From: Maylandia zebra
Taxonomy: Eukaryota; Chordata; Actinopteri; Cichliformes; Cichlidae
Reading direction: 5' to 3'
NCBI RefSeq assembly: GCF_041146795.1
Contig: NC_135187.1
Coordinates: 21,583,056 to 21,647,055, forward strand
DNA length: 64,000 nt
Below are positions 33,960 to 45,107 of this stretch, piece by piece. The notes beneath the pieces were generated by a model. That model ran no database searches. It was not told the origin of the DNA and saw only the letters and a list, made by a program, of their open reading frames with translations. The stretch's first letter is position 1. Each line of letters opens with the position of its first letter. The position numbers and the translations under genes were made by a program.

Positions 33960-36900
33960 CTAGTGATAGAGCATGGAGGGGAACGCATTACTGGAGTCTA
34001 ACCACACCCCCGCCCACCCTGCTCTCCTGCCGAGGTCCATGTGTGTCTAATTAGAACTCAGTAGCCTGTTTAAACGACATCCCTCGATCTCCAGAATGTA
34101 ACCTTGTAAATTATACTAACAACATTTCTGTATTAAATAGTTACTCTGCATCTGCCTCCACTCAGCCTATCCAGTACGTCCGGCTAACAGCATGCAAGTT
34201 TGTGAACTCTGCACCAACTTGGCCTTCAACGTTATTTTTTGACATTATGTGTTAAGGTGAAGCTGTTCTCACCTTCAAGTATATGACCGCTGATGTGCCA
34301 TAACCCTCCATTGAGTAGAGCTGCAGGTCTCCCTGGAAATACTTGGCGTACAGGCGGGAAATGGGCAGGCCATAGCCGAAACCAGCCTGAATAAAGGTCG
34401 GGAAAGCAGAAACATAACAAGGTTACACTGTCTTTATAGATTAATCTAAAACTACTCCAACATTTAAAAAAATAGCAGAGTCTCTCATGGTTAGAGTTTA
34501 AACCAGTGAACCACTGCTGACTGCATTTCACGGTGTAATAAGCTCATTTGCAGCCATGTTTGTTTGTGTAAGTGGTTAAAACAGGGTGAATTAGACTCAG
34601 GTTTACTCCTAATGTCAGGTTTAAAGGCAACACCTTTTTTTCTTCTAAATATTGCTTAACACAAAGACACTGCAAATATTAAAAAACACCAGAATAATCA
34701 TAAAAGCACCTCCAAAACAAAGAAAAACTAAGAACAATCCAGAATTTTGAAAATTATATTTAAAAAACTCTCATAAAAGCTTGTCAATAAAGGGAATTTT
34801 TACTCTATTTTACCCCTTGAAAGCATACTGGGAGTGACCCTTTTCTAAACTGAGTGGTTTCTGTGATATTTCAGGCCTGTTTGCAGAACCAAATGACAGG
34901 GTTTGCCACAAACGTTAGTGAGGGTGGTCTCTGCCTCTGCAGCTATTCTTGGAAAAAACCCAGTCGTTAAACAGTCTTTATTGATTTGTGCTGTCATTAA
35001 GGTTTCAGAACCTATCATTAAAGGTACAGGCAAGGTCATCAAATGTTGTCTTTAGCAGAGATTTAACAGACAAAAAAGTTTCCATTATAAGTTACTGGAC
35101 GTTTGTAGCCTTCCACAGTTGTGCAGGTCTAACATCACAGGCCCAGTCACCTTTGTTGTCTAGCTGAGACCCAGCAGAGCTCCATTCACCCACATTGAAG
35201 TCCACAATTTGAACGATAAAGACACAATTTTTTGTAGTTTTGCCTCTGTGCACCACCACAGTGCAGTTTAAATTAAATTATCGAGATGTCATTGATGTGC
35301 AGACTTTCATTCACTGCGGTTCACCGAAGAAATTTGCATTAACTGGTTAGGAATTACAGTCATTTTCATACATAGTATTGCATTATAAGAGGCCTAAATT
35401 AAGTGGATAAAGCTGTTTAATTTTAAACATAAGAAATGCTTTTAAAACTCCTCTGTAGTCAATGACAGCCTGAAGTCTTGAAGCCATGAACATCACTAAA
35501 TGCTGTGTTTCCTTCCCTGAGATCTGCCAGGACCTTATTGCTGCTGTTTTCAGTTGCTTGTTTTTTGCTTTTTGGTCTCTCTGCCTTCAGTTTTTGACTT
35601 CACTAATTATAAAGCTTGCTCTGCTGGACTGAGATCAGGTGACTGACTTGGCCATTGAAGAATATCCCATTTCTTTGGCCTGAGAAACTCTTTGGTTGCT
35701 TTTTGCAGTCACTTCATCAATAAATGCTAGTGACCCAGTTACACTGGCGGCCACAGATTCCTATGTTATGACATCCCTTCCACCATGTCTGACAGATAAT
35801 ATGCTATACTTCGGAATATGAGTGGTCTCTCCCTCTCCATACACGTCATGTTGATCTTGGTTTCATCTGTCCAAAGATTTGTTTAAAACAACTGAGAAGG
35901 CCTTTTTTTAATAGATATTTTCTGGCAAAATCTAATGTGGTCTTTCTGTTCTTGAGTTTAAACACCAGTTTGCACCTTGTTGTAAACCCTGAGTATTTCA
36001 ATTCAATTCAATTTTATTTATATAGTGCCAAAGCACAACAAAAAAGTCGCCTCAAGGCAATATCATGAAGATATGTTAATTGTAGACTTTAATGTGTATA
36101 AAAATGTGTATAATTTCATTCTAAAATTGTTGTTAACCTCCATTAATTAAAGCTGAAAGTCTACACTTCAATCACATCCTGACTGTTTGATTTTTAAATC
36201 CGCAGTTTTGATGTACACAGGCAAAACTGCAAAAATTTTGTCACTGTTCAAAACCTATGGACTTAACTATATTTGGAAAATGACAGTGGGACAAGGATAG
36301 AGCTTTGATGAACACCACAATTTGAACAGGCAAAAACTGGCCACAGTACAGGTTCTGTTTCAGTGGCAGAAACAGAGGTAAGGTATTTTTTTAGTTTGTT
36401 TAATGGAAAACAAGAATGTTGTACTCTTAAATATACATTTATTAGTGTTTAATTGCATCTTCCAATAAATTGTTGGATTCTTAGACTTAGAACGAATCCA
36501 TTAAACATACATAGAAGAAAGCACCAGTTTTTGATGCCACCATGTTCCCCCACCATCTTGAATACAGTGGCCAAGATGGAGAACACCTTTCCAACTAATC
36601 ACATTTGATGTATGTGGCTAGAGACTGAATAAATTTCCACCTCAGCCTCTTCCTCCTTACTTCCGGCACCACTTCCTGAACTGAAGTCAGGGCTCTAAAC
36701 ACACAAACATGTGCATAAACATGCTCATTTATTCCAGATATTGTTGCAGCTACTTACTGTCAGCACATTATTAGACATGTAGCCCTCCTGTCTCCAGACA
36801 GCAGACAATGTTATAACAGCTGATTTATAGCTGATTATAATCTCATATTATGACAGCAAATGTTAGGCTTGAGTGTCCTAAAAATCTCACTTTTCCTCAG

Positions 36901-39900
36901 ATAATCAGTTTGATTAAATTCTCACATTGAGTTTATTTGCTAAATCTAACAATGTTAGATCCACTTCAAGAAACGTTTCACTGATGCTGGCTAATAGCAG
37001 CTAACAGAGGATGATAGCTGCTAACAGAGACTAACAGCAGCTAACTGAGATTAACATAATAAATCGCAGTACTCACAAAAAAGGTCAAGATATCCTGAAA
37101 AACTCATTGAGTTTTGTGGGAATTTATAGGGCATCTTCAGAATAAATAGCCAGGGACACCGAGCATACTGACAGCTGAGCTAAACAGCAGACTAACAGCC
37201 TGCATCACTTGCTGCAAATGAACAGCAGTCAGAGTTCCTACAATAGCCACCATAGCTTCAACCCCACCACCTTCAACTTTAGGAGGAGGGGCAGTGCTAC
37301 TGAGTTCTAGTAGTAAGATTTGCACCTTTAAGGACAAAAAAAAGCCTAAAAGCAAGTGTGACAGTGTTAGTCTCACCAGAGGGGCATTACGACCATTGTC
37401 TACGCGGACTGGACTGGGAGCTGTGGAGTACATGTAGCTGAAGAGACGTTCAATCTTCCTTAGAGGGACTCCGCCTCCTCTGTCAGACATCTAAAAATAA
37501 AACACAAGCATTCTGCATTTACAAGAGTTCTCTTAGTGTTTTGCCTGTGAACTCTTTATCATTTAAACATAATCTAAGAGTGTGGTACTTTGCGTATCAA
37601 GTCTGCAGGTTAGTTGTATTTATGGTATACACCCAGAGCAGACTTAGAACAAAGTACAACACGTACAAGTGCTGCCTGGAGCTTAAATGTTCCAGCCTAT
37701 CATAACGCATGGTGTCCTCATTTACCTTGATAGTGAGATCCTCAGTGCCCAGTGAAACACGAACTTTGATCAAGGGCAACGTCGTGCTCGTCTCGTGCAT
37801 CTCTACTGTAGCTCTCATGGCATTCTGACAGAGAACACAGAGTCAGAAAAACAAGTGAGGAGACCCATGAGGAACAGCATTAAATGTCCTGTTTTTAATA
37901 GTGCGTGTTTAATACTGTACCTTGAAGAGCTCAAAGAGCATATGGTAGAGATGTGATGGCACATATACAATTTGGATGGGCTGGCCAGGGATTTTGGCTG
38001 TGAAACATTTCAAAACATTGACCACAAGAAAACCCAAAAAACACTTTTTAAATGTATTATAACAGTCACAGATATTTAACCATTAGGGTCTTATTAAAAG
38101 GCGTGCAGCTGGTCTCTTGAATCTCTTCCTTGATAGATTAAACTCTATTTGATCAACTCTCACCATACCATGTAACAGAACAGGTGTATCTATATCATCT
38201 ATATATTTAAAGAGCAGTTTCTTTTTCTGTTAAACGGCATACAGCTATCTTTACTATGTAGATATGAATGTTATGGTTCAAGTTTGGGAACCTCTAGTGT
38301 CGAGGTTTTGGCAGAGCCAGCAGACAGGTAACAGATATCTTCAGTATAAAACTAACAAAGATTATGTTCAGGAGAACAGCAGGGGCTTGTTCCGGTTCAA
38401 AGGGCTTCACGTCTATCCAAAAACTTTGGCACCTTGAGAGTTCATTCTATCAATTCTTGGTATGTCCACTCTGAGTTAAATACATGCATAAGTAGAAGAA
38501 TAAAGCCAACAACGACGGTGCTTCGGTATCAGGATTTGCAACAAGTAATGAGCAGAGCCTTTCTTATCCAAATTGTGACTCTGTGCCGCAGAGTTAGAAA
38601 AACTGAGACTACAGATTTTATTCTGAGCTGAATATAACCCTGTGAAATAACTCCTGTCTCCGTCCTTATATATTAATGACAGAATGATTGTAAAGGTGAA
38701 GCTAAAGGTGTCTACAAGTCTCAATAAATCGCTGCAACTTTTTCTCATTTTCCTAGCAAAATATAAAGAAATGATGGATGGCTCAAGACTTTTACACAGC
38801 ACATTTTGACTATCTGCAGTCTGCATTCAAAAGTCCACAACAATCCTAAAGTCATTACACTCAAATGTACTCACAAATATTTACCTAATCAGCAGGTATT
38901 TTTTCCATCATTTGGCCCGAGTACGCCAAGTCAAATGATTGTTCATCCTAAGGCTTGCTACAGATTTGTTCATTTAAACATGGATTACAACAGTAACATG
39001 CAAGCAATGCTTTAGCACCTTCATGGAGTCACAGTGTTGTAAAGATGTGACCTGCTGATTTTATTCTGAGCTGATAATAAATCTGCAAGGTCCAGTGATC
39101 CCTGTTTCTACGCTCATGACAGCTTGATTATAAAACTGTCAAACATGCGTAAACAGCAAACATGCAACTGGGATTTCAGTGTTTGTGAAGATGTAAACTT
39201 CTGCAAGTGACCACATTCTTATACATGTTCTAGTATCAGCCGTACATTTGAGGAACTGAGTGTCAAAAGGCGACTTCAGCTGCAGCAGAAGGGGAGGAGT
39301 CAAAGATAAGAAAACTTGCCAGTGATCGTGATTGGTTAACAAAGCCTGTCACCCTGGTAACTGACTTAGAGTAACTTTCAGTTAGTTCTGTTTCTGGAAC
39401 AGGAAACCCAGCAAAACTTTCCTCTCACAGATGGCAACGAGCAGAAAATCCAAGCAGCGCTACATCCTGAATTATAAAGTAAACCTTATTTTTTTAAAAC
39501 ACTTACAATTGACTTCTGTGATCTTCATATCTGGAGAGGTCAGGTAGTACTGCTCACACAGCATCTTCGAGGTTTCGTAAGCATCTGCAAAGTGAATCAA
39601 AACGTGACGTTCTCGGCGTCAGAAACTGTTACCACAACAAAAAAAAACCCAGACCTGCACATCCTGAAATAACAAGGGTATAGAAGTCCTCGCTCTTGTT
39701 CTCACAGTGATCATATGTGCACACGCACTATAACAACACAACACCGCTTACACACACTATGTGTGTTGACTCAAAACATCAGAGGTCAAAAGGTCACGAA
39801 GCTGTATGTACAGATGAGTGGTGGAAAACAGATAACACACAGCGTGCATGGGCGTGAGTGTGTGTGCATAGCTATGAGAAACATCATTATTTACCTTTTA

Positions 39901-42900
39901 TTACTTCCACAACGTCACAGGTGGGGTCAATGCTGCCAATATGCTTGGGATGGGCCGGATTTACACTGCCGTCAAATATCAATGCTAAAGTAGACATATT
40001 TAAAAAAAATATATATATATGAGAGGCTCATCTGTGATACATACACAGTATACATGCTTGTTCAGCTGGAAATAAAGCCAGACTCATTAAATAGTCAGAG
40101 TGACAGCAGTGCTACACCGCTGTAAAACTGTTGTTATCAGGTTGGGCCTTGATTATGCCATACTGGTTAAAGATGTAGTAGCCAACACTAGTAGTGGAAG
40201 TCCATAATCAGCACATTGTAATTCAGGTTTTCCTCCCCTTTGCAAAAGCAGGGTCTGAATCTTTTTCTGCTACTGCAGCTTTTTAAAAAATGCTCTTAAA
40301 AATACACGAGAACACAACTTGGTGCTGAATCAGCTCATCAAGTGTAACTTAAAGCTTTTGGTTTTACTTCCACTTAACCTTCTTTTTTATTTTAGTTCTT
40401 TTTGTCTTAACTTCTAGTGATGTATACTAGCCTGGCTAAATAAGTACTGCCAGCTTCCTTGGAAATTTAGATCTCTAACAGAGCTTCAGCTGTAAAAGCT
40501 GATTCCCTTTGATTTGTTTAGCACTGACCAACAATACAGAATGTAAAGGAAGTCAATGGGCTCAATAGTATTTCTTATGGTGTTGTCAACACCTATAGTA
40601 TGTCTGGTATGAATCTTTATGACTTTTTACCTGTGATCTGATTTAATTTGCACACAATAACAGTTAACTCCAATGAAACGGGAACGTGTCACTACAAATT
40701 ACAAGACAACATTCAGTCTGCTTATTGGAGCAACTGAAATAAACACAGAAGGAAGATTTCTGTGCTCTGGACTATCGGAGAACACTGAGAATTTACGTTC
40801 ATTTCACAGCTAGCTGCTTGCCTGTACAGACCTTTGCAAATGTATTGTACCTTGCTGCATCCCAGAATGCAAAGCTTACATGGCTACAGGAAGTTTTTTA
40901 GCTCACATTCACACCATAAATGAAATGTACTGCTGTTCATTAGGAACCAGACTGAGACCAGCACCTGAGTGCGATTACCGTGTTCACACCAGACTAAACC
41001 TGGCAGGTGTGAAAACACCCTTAAACCTCATTTATTTCACTTTTATTTAAATGAAAACTTCAGAGGGCTCCTTTAATGACATGAACTGTGAATGATAACA
41101 ACTGTGCGGATTAACTCACAGTTAATCACAGGTAACTATACTGACTGTGCTGGTTCATTAGCATGCGTGTGGAGATGCGGCTCATGTAGAAGCGGTCCAG
41201 GAAGTACTGAACGTTCTGGTTGGTGACGGGGTCCACGCCGAAAGCCTCCTTGTACTCCACCACCCCCTGAGCCATGGTGGGCACCACGTTGTTATGCCGG
41301 TTCCTGATGTTTACTAGAGTCTGTGTAAAGCTGGAGACAACAACATGATAAATGCATGAATATGTGAAGGGACACGATGATTGTGAGAGTTACTGCACAT
41401 CAGCATAGACAGCACATCACATAGGTTAGCCATATAAGAAATCAGCTGTAGAAGTGAGCTATTATAAATGCAGTTAGTAACTTTAAGGAACTGCTTTGAG
41501 TGAAGCAATTTCAAAAAGATGGCACCTGACAAAAAGTCAAAGCAAACATCAGACGGTGAATGCACTGAATGAATAAACCAGGTAAACAACTTGTGATTAA
41601 ACGTCCACTGTCCCACTTTTTCTTGCACAATGATGCCTTGGTTTTAGTTTTCAAATTCCAATGCATTCATTTTGCTCCTCCCTTAAAATCCAGTTCACTC
41701 CCTGCCAGACCGGGGTATATTTAGTTCAGCTCGAGCAGATATGACAAAAATGAGACGTCATATCTGCTCGATGCAATGCGGGGTATTTGTGATTTCATGT
41801 GAGCATGAATAACGGAACCGTATCAGGGATTCAGACAACTGCACTACTGATTAATTAACGTGTCATTACACAGATGTTGAATTAGCATTGGCCATCACTC
41901 GCCTAATAAATAATTTGATTTGTAACACACACAAAAAGCCTGGCAGAGACATTTGTTTACAGTTAGTACACATATAGTGAATAGTTTCTGCATACGACTT
42001 ACTTTTTCAGGACATCCTTATCGTCTGGATCTTTTTCTAAAAAGTCTATGAGCTCCAACAAACTCTGAGAATACCTGATGGACACAAAAGAATAGATTTT
42101 TAAAGCAGCACAGTTTAATTTATCACAAATCAAAAGGGCAAGAAAGGCAATATATATTGAAAAAGAAGCATGTGAAAGAAGCTACTCTGGGCAGAATTTT
42201 GCTGTAGCTGTTGGAATATGACATAACAACATCCTCTCTTTAAATAAAAGATGATTGTTGTTGGTCTAGACCAGTGAATGAGGAAGTGCTGAGCTCATCT
42301 AGTCATGCTCTCTTGCGCCGCCTCACTGCACAAAAACTGGGTGAAAGGTAACCAGCAGTGTAGCTTCAACTCAACACACTGAGCGTGTCCCTCAAATGAC
42401 CTTCCCGGCCCTCCACACTCTGCAAACAGACATCCTGTAATAGATGTTTTATGCAACTTTCCCCCAAATGCCAAAGCCTCAAGTGTCTTGACTCGTCAAC
42501 ACCAATAACAAACAACAGATCGATGATTTTTGCAAGCAAAGCTCAGTGGAAAAAGGACGTTACTGTCCATGAGGTACATGGCCAAATATAGTTGCTGCTG
42601 TGACTTCTATTTAAGAGTGGGGTTGTTGCCTGGGCTTGATAAGTTATACATCATCAACATGGTTAGTGTACCATTTGCAGTGTGTGATGCTGCTTTGGTG
42701 GAAAAGCAAACTGCTATTTTAGTTTTTGAGAAAAGCTGGCTGAGCTCTTCAATCATGCAAACAAACAAGGCTGACTAGCCAAAATCTGTAGTGTTTGCTT
42801 TGTGATGCATACAGTAAAATCTAGAGGCAGAACACACGACAGTAAAACTCCAGTAAATGGGGCCTTTTCCACTACAGGAACCAGTGCATTCCCACCACAA

Positions 42901-44195
42901 GGACTAGAGCTTTCTATAAGTTCAGGAACTCTAGAGGGCTAAACATGCCAAAGTGGTAACAAAGCACTTTATTTTAGCCACCATGTGAATGAAGGACATT
43001 TACAGAAGGAAGTGAACCACACCTGGCCCAACCTCTTTAGACTAGGAACAAACGTTTCAGCTGCTTTGGTCAGAGACATAGCTACAGTATGATAACAATA
43101 AACAATAAAGAGATCACAGCTGTTCTTCTCACAGTCAACGTTCTAAAAAAACAACATGGTTATGAGTTCTCCTACACCTTGAAATCGGAGTATGCACATG
43201 GGTTCATGCGATAAGTAGCATGCATTCCTCAAAAGTCAAAAACAGGTGCTGCTTCCTCACAGAGCACCGCTGAAGCGAGACCAGGCATATGCATTAATAA
43301 TTAAGTCATAAAGCCCCATTGGGACAACACAACCATGTGAAACAGGGACTGGCTGTCTTATCTAATCCAGAACAGATCATAAAACATGTTCCCAGATCAG
43401 GTGCCAAGCGAGTGCACAGAAATCCTCTGGCTGAGAAAAGAAGAGATTTGGTGCACATCTAAAGTTAACAGTCACACAACCTAAGGTGCAGATTAGCAAA
43501 ACTACAGGATGGCTGCGTGTGTGAAGACACTGTAGATATGCAGATGCTGTAATGTGTGGGAAGTAATATTATGAGGTGATAAGCAGAGGGCATGAGTGAA
43601 CTGCATGCTTTGAATGACCAGTTGAACAGTGCAGGAATCTGGGATTCATAAATATGATTTTTGTTGCTGTGCATCTGAATTTCTTACCAGCTGGTGAGGA
43701 GCCTCAGTGATGGAGTGCCGAGGAGTTTGTCAGGGAGGAAATCAATTTCCTTCATGATGTTGGCCAATCTGACAGGAAGCTCCTGGCGGAGGAACACAAA
43801 GGAGGTCTTCTCACATGCATTGGCCGAGCCTGCAGTCACATGACAGCCAACATCAGGGAGAAGAAGAAGAAAAAACACTGAGCAAGCACAAAAACATGAC
43901 CTCTGTGTCATCTTTGTGGGCATATGCTTCCTTCGGGCAGTTTGTTTCGCACCTGAACTGAACTCTGACCTACGATTAAAATCTGGAAGTGTACCACTAC
44001 CACAGACACACATACAAACACAAAAATAAATAAATAAATAAAATAAAAACAACAACAATTTGCTCTAGTTCACTTACCAAAGTCGATGAACTGCTTCATA
44101 GACAGGGGAGATGGAGAAAACTTAGAAAACCTATCCACTTGTTTCGGTATCCCAGCCACAAAGTTGTTTTTCAGCAAAAACTGAGCGAACTTCAT
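33816..44195 (-). CDS. pdk4: Pyruvate dehydrogenase kinase 4, mitochondrial, complete, eleven coding exons
   Basis: Pdk4 phosphorylates the E1-alpha subunit of the pyruvate dehydrogenase complex in the mitochondrial matrix, shutting glucose oxidation during fasting. Exons in transcript order: 44195-44078, 43829-43688, 42074-42003, 41330-41146, 39984-39895, 39584-39507, 37997-37921, 37824-37726, 37490-37377, 34386-34273, 33959-33816. They join in phase to 410 aa (human 411). Motifs: His123 in [14 protein letters not shown] (catalytic base position); N-box ELFKNAMRA with Asn255; G1 box SDRGGGVP with Asp290; G2 box [10 protein letters not shown] at 327; [11 protein letters not shown]; and the C-terminal DW pair at 392-393. 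PDK paralogues are very similar, but [12 protein letters not shown], the C-terminus [22 protein letters not shown] and the asb4-dync1i1 neighbourhood point to pdk4. The protein ends RYETSG. The promoter lies head to head with dync1i1. Confidence 0.95.
34273..34386 (-). CDS. pdk4: pdk4 coding exon 10
   Basis: Thirty-eight codons: [20 protein letters not shown] and the G3 segment [11 protein letters not shown]; donor AAG|GTGAGA. Preceded by the largest pdk4 intron (about 3 kb). Confidence 0.96.
35221..36243. mobile_element. Non-autonomous DNA transposon with TIRs of about 90 bp
   Basis: The left end (GACACAATTTTTTGTAGTTT, then TGCCTCTGTGCACC and GTGCAGACTTTCA) is an imperfect reverse complement of the right end (AAAACTGC, AAAAATTTTGTC). 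Similarity extends about 90 bases at each side. The interior has wording common in a fish element (CATTTCTTTGGCCTGAGAAA, GGTTTCATCTGTCCAAAGAT) but no intact transposase frame. Confidence 0.7.
35998..36062 (-). mobile_element. Retroelement 3' end with (AATTG)n tail, nested
   Basis: CAATTCAATTCAATTTTATT followed by TATATAGTGCCAAAGCACAA and GTCGCCTCAAGGCAA is a very common teleost SINE/LINE 3' end, here about 65 bases and in minus orientation. It sits within the DNA transposon, so it was inserted later. Confidence 0.65.
37377..37490 (-). CDS. pdk4: pdk4 coding exon 9
   Basis: Thirty-eight codons starting [20 protein letters not shown], the G1 box of GHKL ATPases; donor CTG|GTGAGA. Confidence 0.96.
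37726..37824 (-). CDS. pdk4: pdk4 coding exon 8
   Basis: Begins NAMRATVE with the Mg-ATP binding Asn; donor AAG|GTAAAT. Confidence 0.95.
37921..37997 (-). CDS. pdk4: pdk4 coding exon 7
   Basis: 77 nt. Encodes [20 protein letters not shown] and FELFK, leading into the N-box; donor AAG|GTACAG. Confidence 0.95.
37998..39506 (-). other. pdk4 intron, no gene seen
   Basis: Apart from the diverged direct copies, nothing recognised. Confidence 0.5.
38614..39139. repeat. Two diverged direct copies in pdk4 intron
   Basis: GATTTTATTCTGAGCTGA occurs at 38614 and 39057. Similarity continues in the next 65-80 bases (CCTGTCTCCG / CCTGTTTCTACG, ATGACAG, TTGTAAA / TTATAAA). This is a local duplication or two copies of one dispersed repeat. 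Confidence 0.5.
39507..39584 (-). CDS. pdk4: pdk4 coding exon 6
   Basis: 78 nt, acceptor TTGCAG, donor T|GTAAGT. Encodes [20 protein letters not shown]. Confidence 0.94.
39895..39984 (-). CDS. pdk4: pdk4 coding exon 5
   Basis: Acceptor TTTAG, donor G|GTAAAT. Encodes [20 protein letters not shown]. Confidence 0.94.
39985..41145 (-). other. pdk4 intron, no gene seen
   Basis: AT-rich, with a short TA run at 40008-40020. No repeat or exon recognised. Confidence 0.5.
41146..41330 (-). CDS. pdk4: pdk4 coding exon 4
   Basis: Acceptor TCCAG, donor A|GTCAGT. Contains [14 protein letters not shown] with the active-site His and [20 protein letters not shown]. Confidence 0.96.
41331..42002 (-). other. 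pdk4 intron with a perfect hairpin
   Basis: Contains the 15-bp-arm inverted repeat at 41731-41771; otherwise ordinary intron. Confidence 0.5.
41731..41771. repeat. Perfect 15-bp inverted repeat with 11-base loop
   Basis: TCGAGCAGATATGAC at 41731-41745 is exactly complementary to 41757-41771; loop AAAAATGAGAC. Lies in the intron between pdk4 exons 3 and 4. Confidence 0.9.
42003..42074 (-). CDS. pdk4: pdk4 coding exon 3
   Basis: 72 nt, acceptor ATCAG, donor AA|GTAAGT. Encodes [20 protein letters not shown]. Confidence 0.95.
42075..43687 (-). other. pdk4 intron, no gene seen
   Basis: No coding or repeat signature recognised. Confidence 0.5.
43688..43829 (-). CDS. pdk4: pdk4 coding exon 2
   Basis: Acceptor ACTGCAG, donor TG|GTAAGA. 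Contains [18 protein letters not shown], strongly conserved in PDKs. Confidence 0.96.
44078..44195 (-). CDS. pdk4: pdk4 coding exon 1
   Basis: ATG at 44195-44193 starts [11 protein letters not shown]; donor G|GTAAGT. It encodes the N-terminus and [14 protein letters not shown], the start of the helical domain that binds the lipoyl domain of E2. Confidence 0.94.
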
Positions 44196-44436
44196 TTTTC
44201 CCCTCTCCCCTTTGCAGACCCCAACTCAGAAACAAACAGTCCTTTCTCTCTTCAGCACGGCCCAGTTTGACGACTCTCAGCTAGCTCGGTGTCATACCTC
44301 TGAAGAGCTTCGAGGAAACTATGGGTTCCCCGGTGTTTCTGTTCTCTAGCAGCGTCTTTGCATTTTACAGGCTGCTTTGTGCCCCTCAAATTCAACTTCT
44401 GTGCTGTGCTACGTGTGTTGACTGTAGACGGGGAAA

Positions 44437-44467
<31 letters not shown>

Positions 44468-44800
44468 TGCAGAGATTGACATCAGAAACAACCAATCAGA
44501 ACCCGTGTTGTCCTCACTTTGGGTGGAGTCATTTTAGCATCGAGGGATGCTAAACGTGCTCTACGCGCATCCCCTACCGACGAAGTCTCTGAATTACTTA
44601 TCTGATTTAAACTTTTTTTTATCCTTAGAGTAAAAAAACCGACTGATTACGTACATATATATGGATGAAACCCTCAAATATCCAAACCACAAATTAAATC
44701 CTCTTTATTTGTTAAAGTTATGCGTCCGAAATGCTGAATAATTCCTGTTCACCTTTTAGATCTAGCCGTTTAAAACGCACTTCTCAATCTTGACCACACG
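44196..44800. promoter_or_regulatory. Shared pdk4 / dync1i1 promoter region
   Basis: The stretch between the pdk4 ATG (minus strand) and the proposed first exon of dync1i1 (plus strand) is only about 0.6 kb. It contains a poly(G) run at 44440-44467. No TATA box at a convincing place was identified; transcription starts are not fixed. Confidence 0.55.
44440..44467 (+). repeat. Poly(G) run upstream of pdk4
   Basis: Twenty-eight consecutive G about 245 bases upstream of the pdk4 ATG; read with pdk4 it is poly(C). Confidence 0.9.
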
Positions 44801-45107
44801 ATGGCGGCGTTCGCAGTTGTGGTCAAATAAGGTGGGATTTCAACCCCTCTTCCTTCTCAGCATCATCCTGCTCGCTCTTCCTAGGGATGTATCGGCGTGC
44901 CGTGCACCTGTTCCATCTGTTTTAACCCATTTTGTCAGTAACCACACGAAAAGGCTTAACCGACCTCTTCGGTGGTACCACGGCGGCTTTGATACGGTGC
45001 CATTTGGACAGCGGTGGAGGATGTGTTGATTTGTCTTTCCCGAGGTGCAGCAGTGAGACAGCATCTTTGCCGGTGACACTTCGTTATCACAACGAGTGGA
45101 CGAGGAG
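44800..45107 (+). other. dync1i1: Probable 5' non-coding exon of dync1i1
   Basis: The segment is locally CpG-richer than its surroundings and ends at a good donor, GAGGAG|GTACGAG. A coding-exon acceptor with short leader (CCCACAG|GACACC-ATG) lies at 47435, so an untranslated first exon is needed, and this is the best candidate. The 5' end is a guess. Confidence 0.45.

Larger units (their letters stand above)
34387..37376 (-). other. Large pdk4 intron with a DNA-transposon insertion
   Basis: Contains the long-TIR element at 35221-36243 with a nested retroelement tail, and short CTAACAG-type near-tandem units at about 36990-37055. No exon seen. Confidence 0.6.

Noticed and set aside
36985..37060. 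CRISPR-like short repeats (CTAACAG units)
   Set aside because: Vertebrate DNA, irregular spacing, only a few imperfect units.
33816..44195. pdk2 or pdk3 as the identity of the kinase gene
   Set aside because: Paralogues are similar, but the C-terminal exon and the asb4/dync1i1 neighbours favour pdk4.
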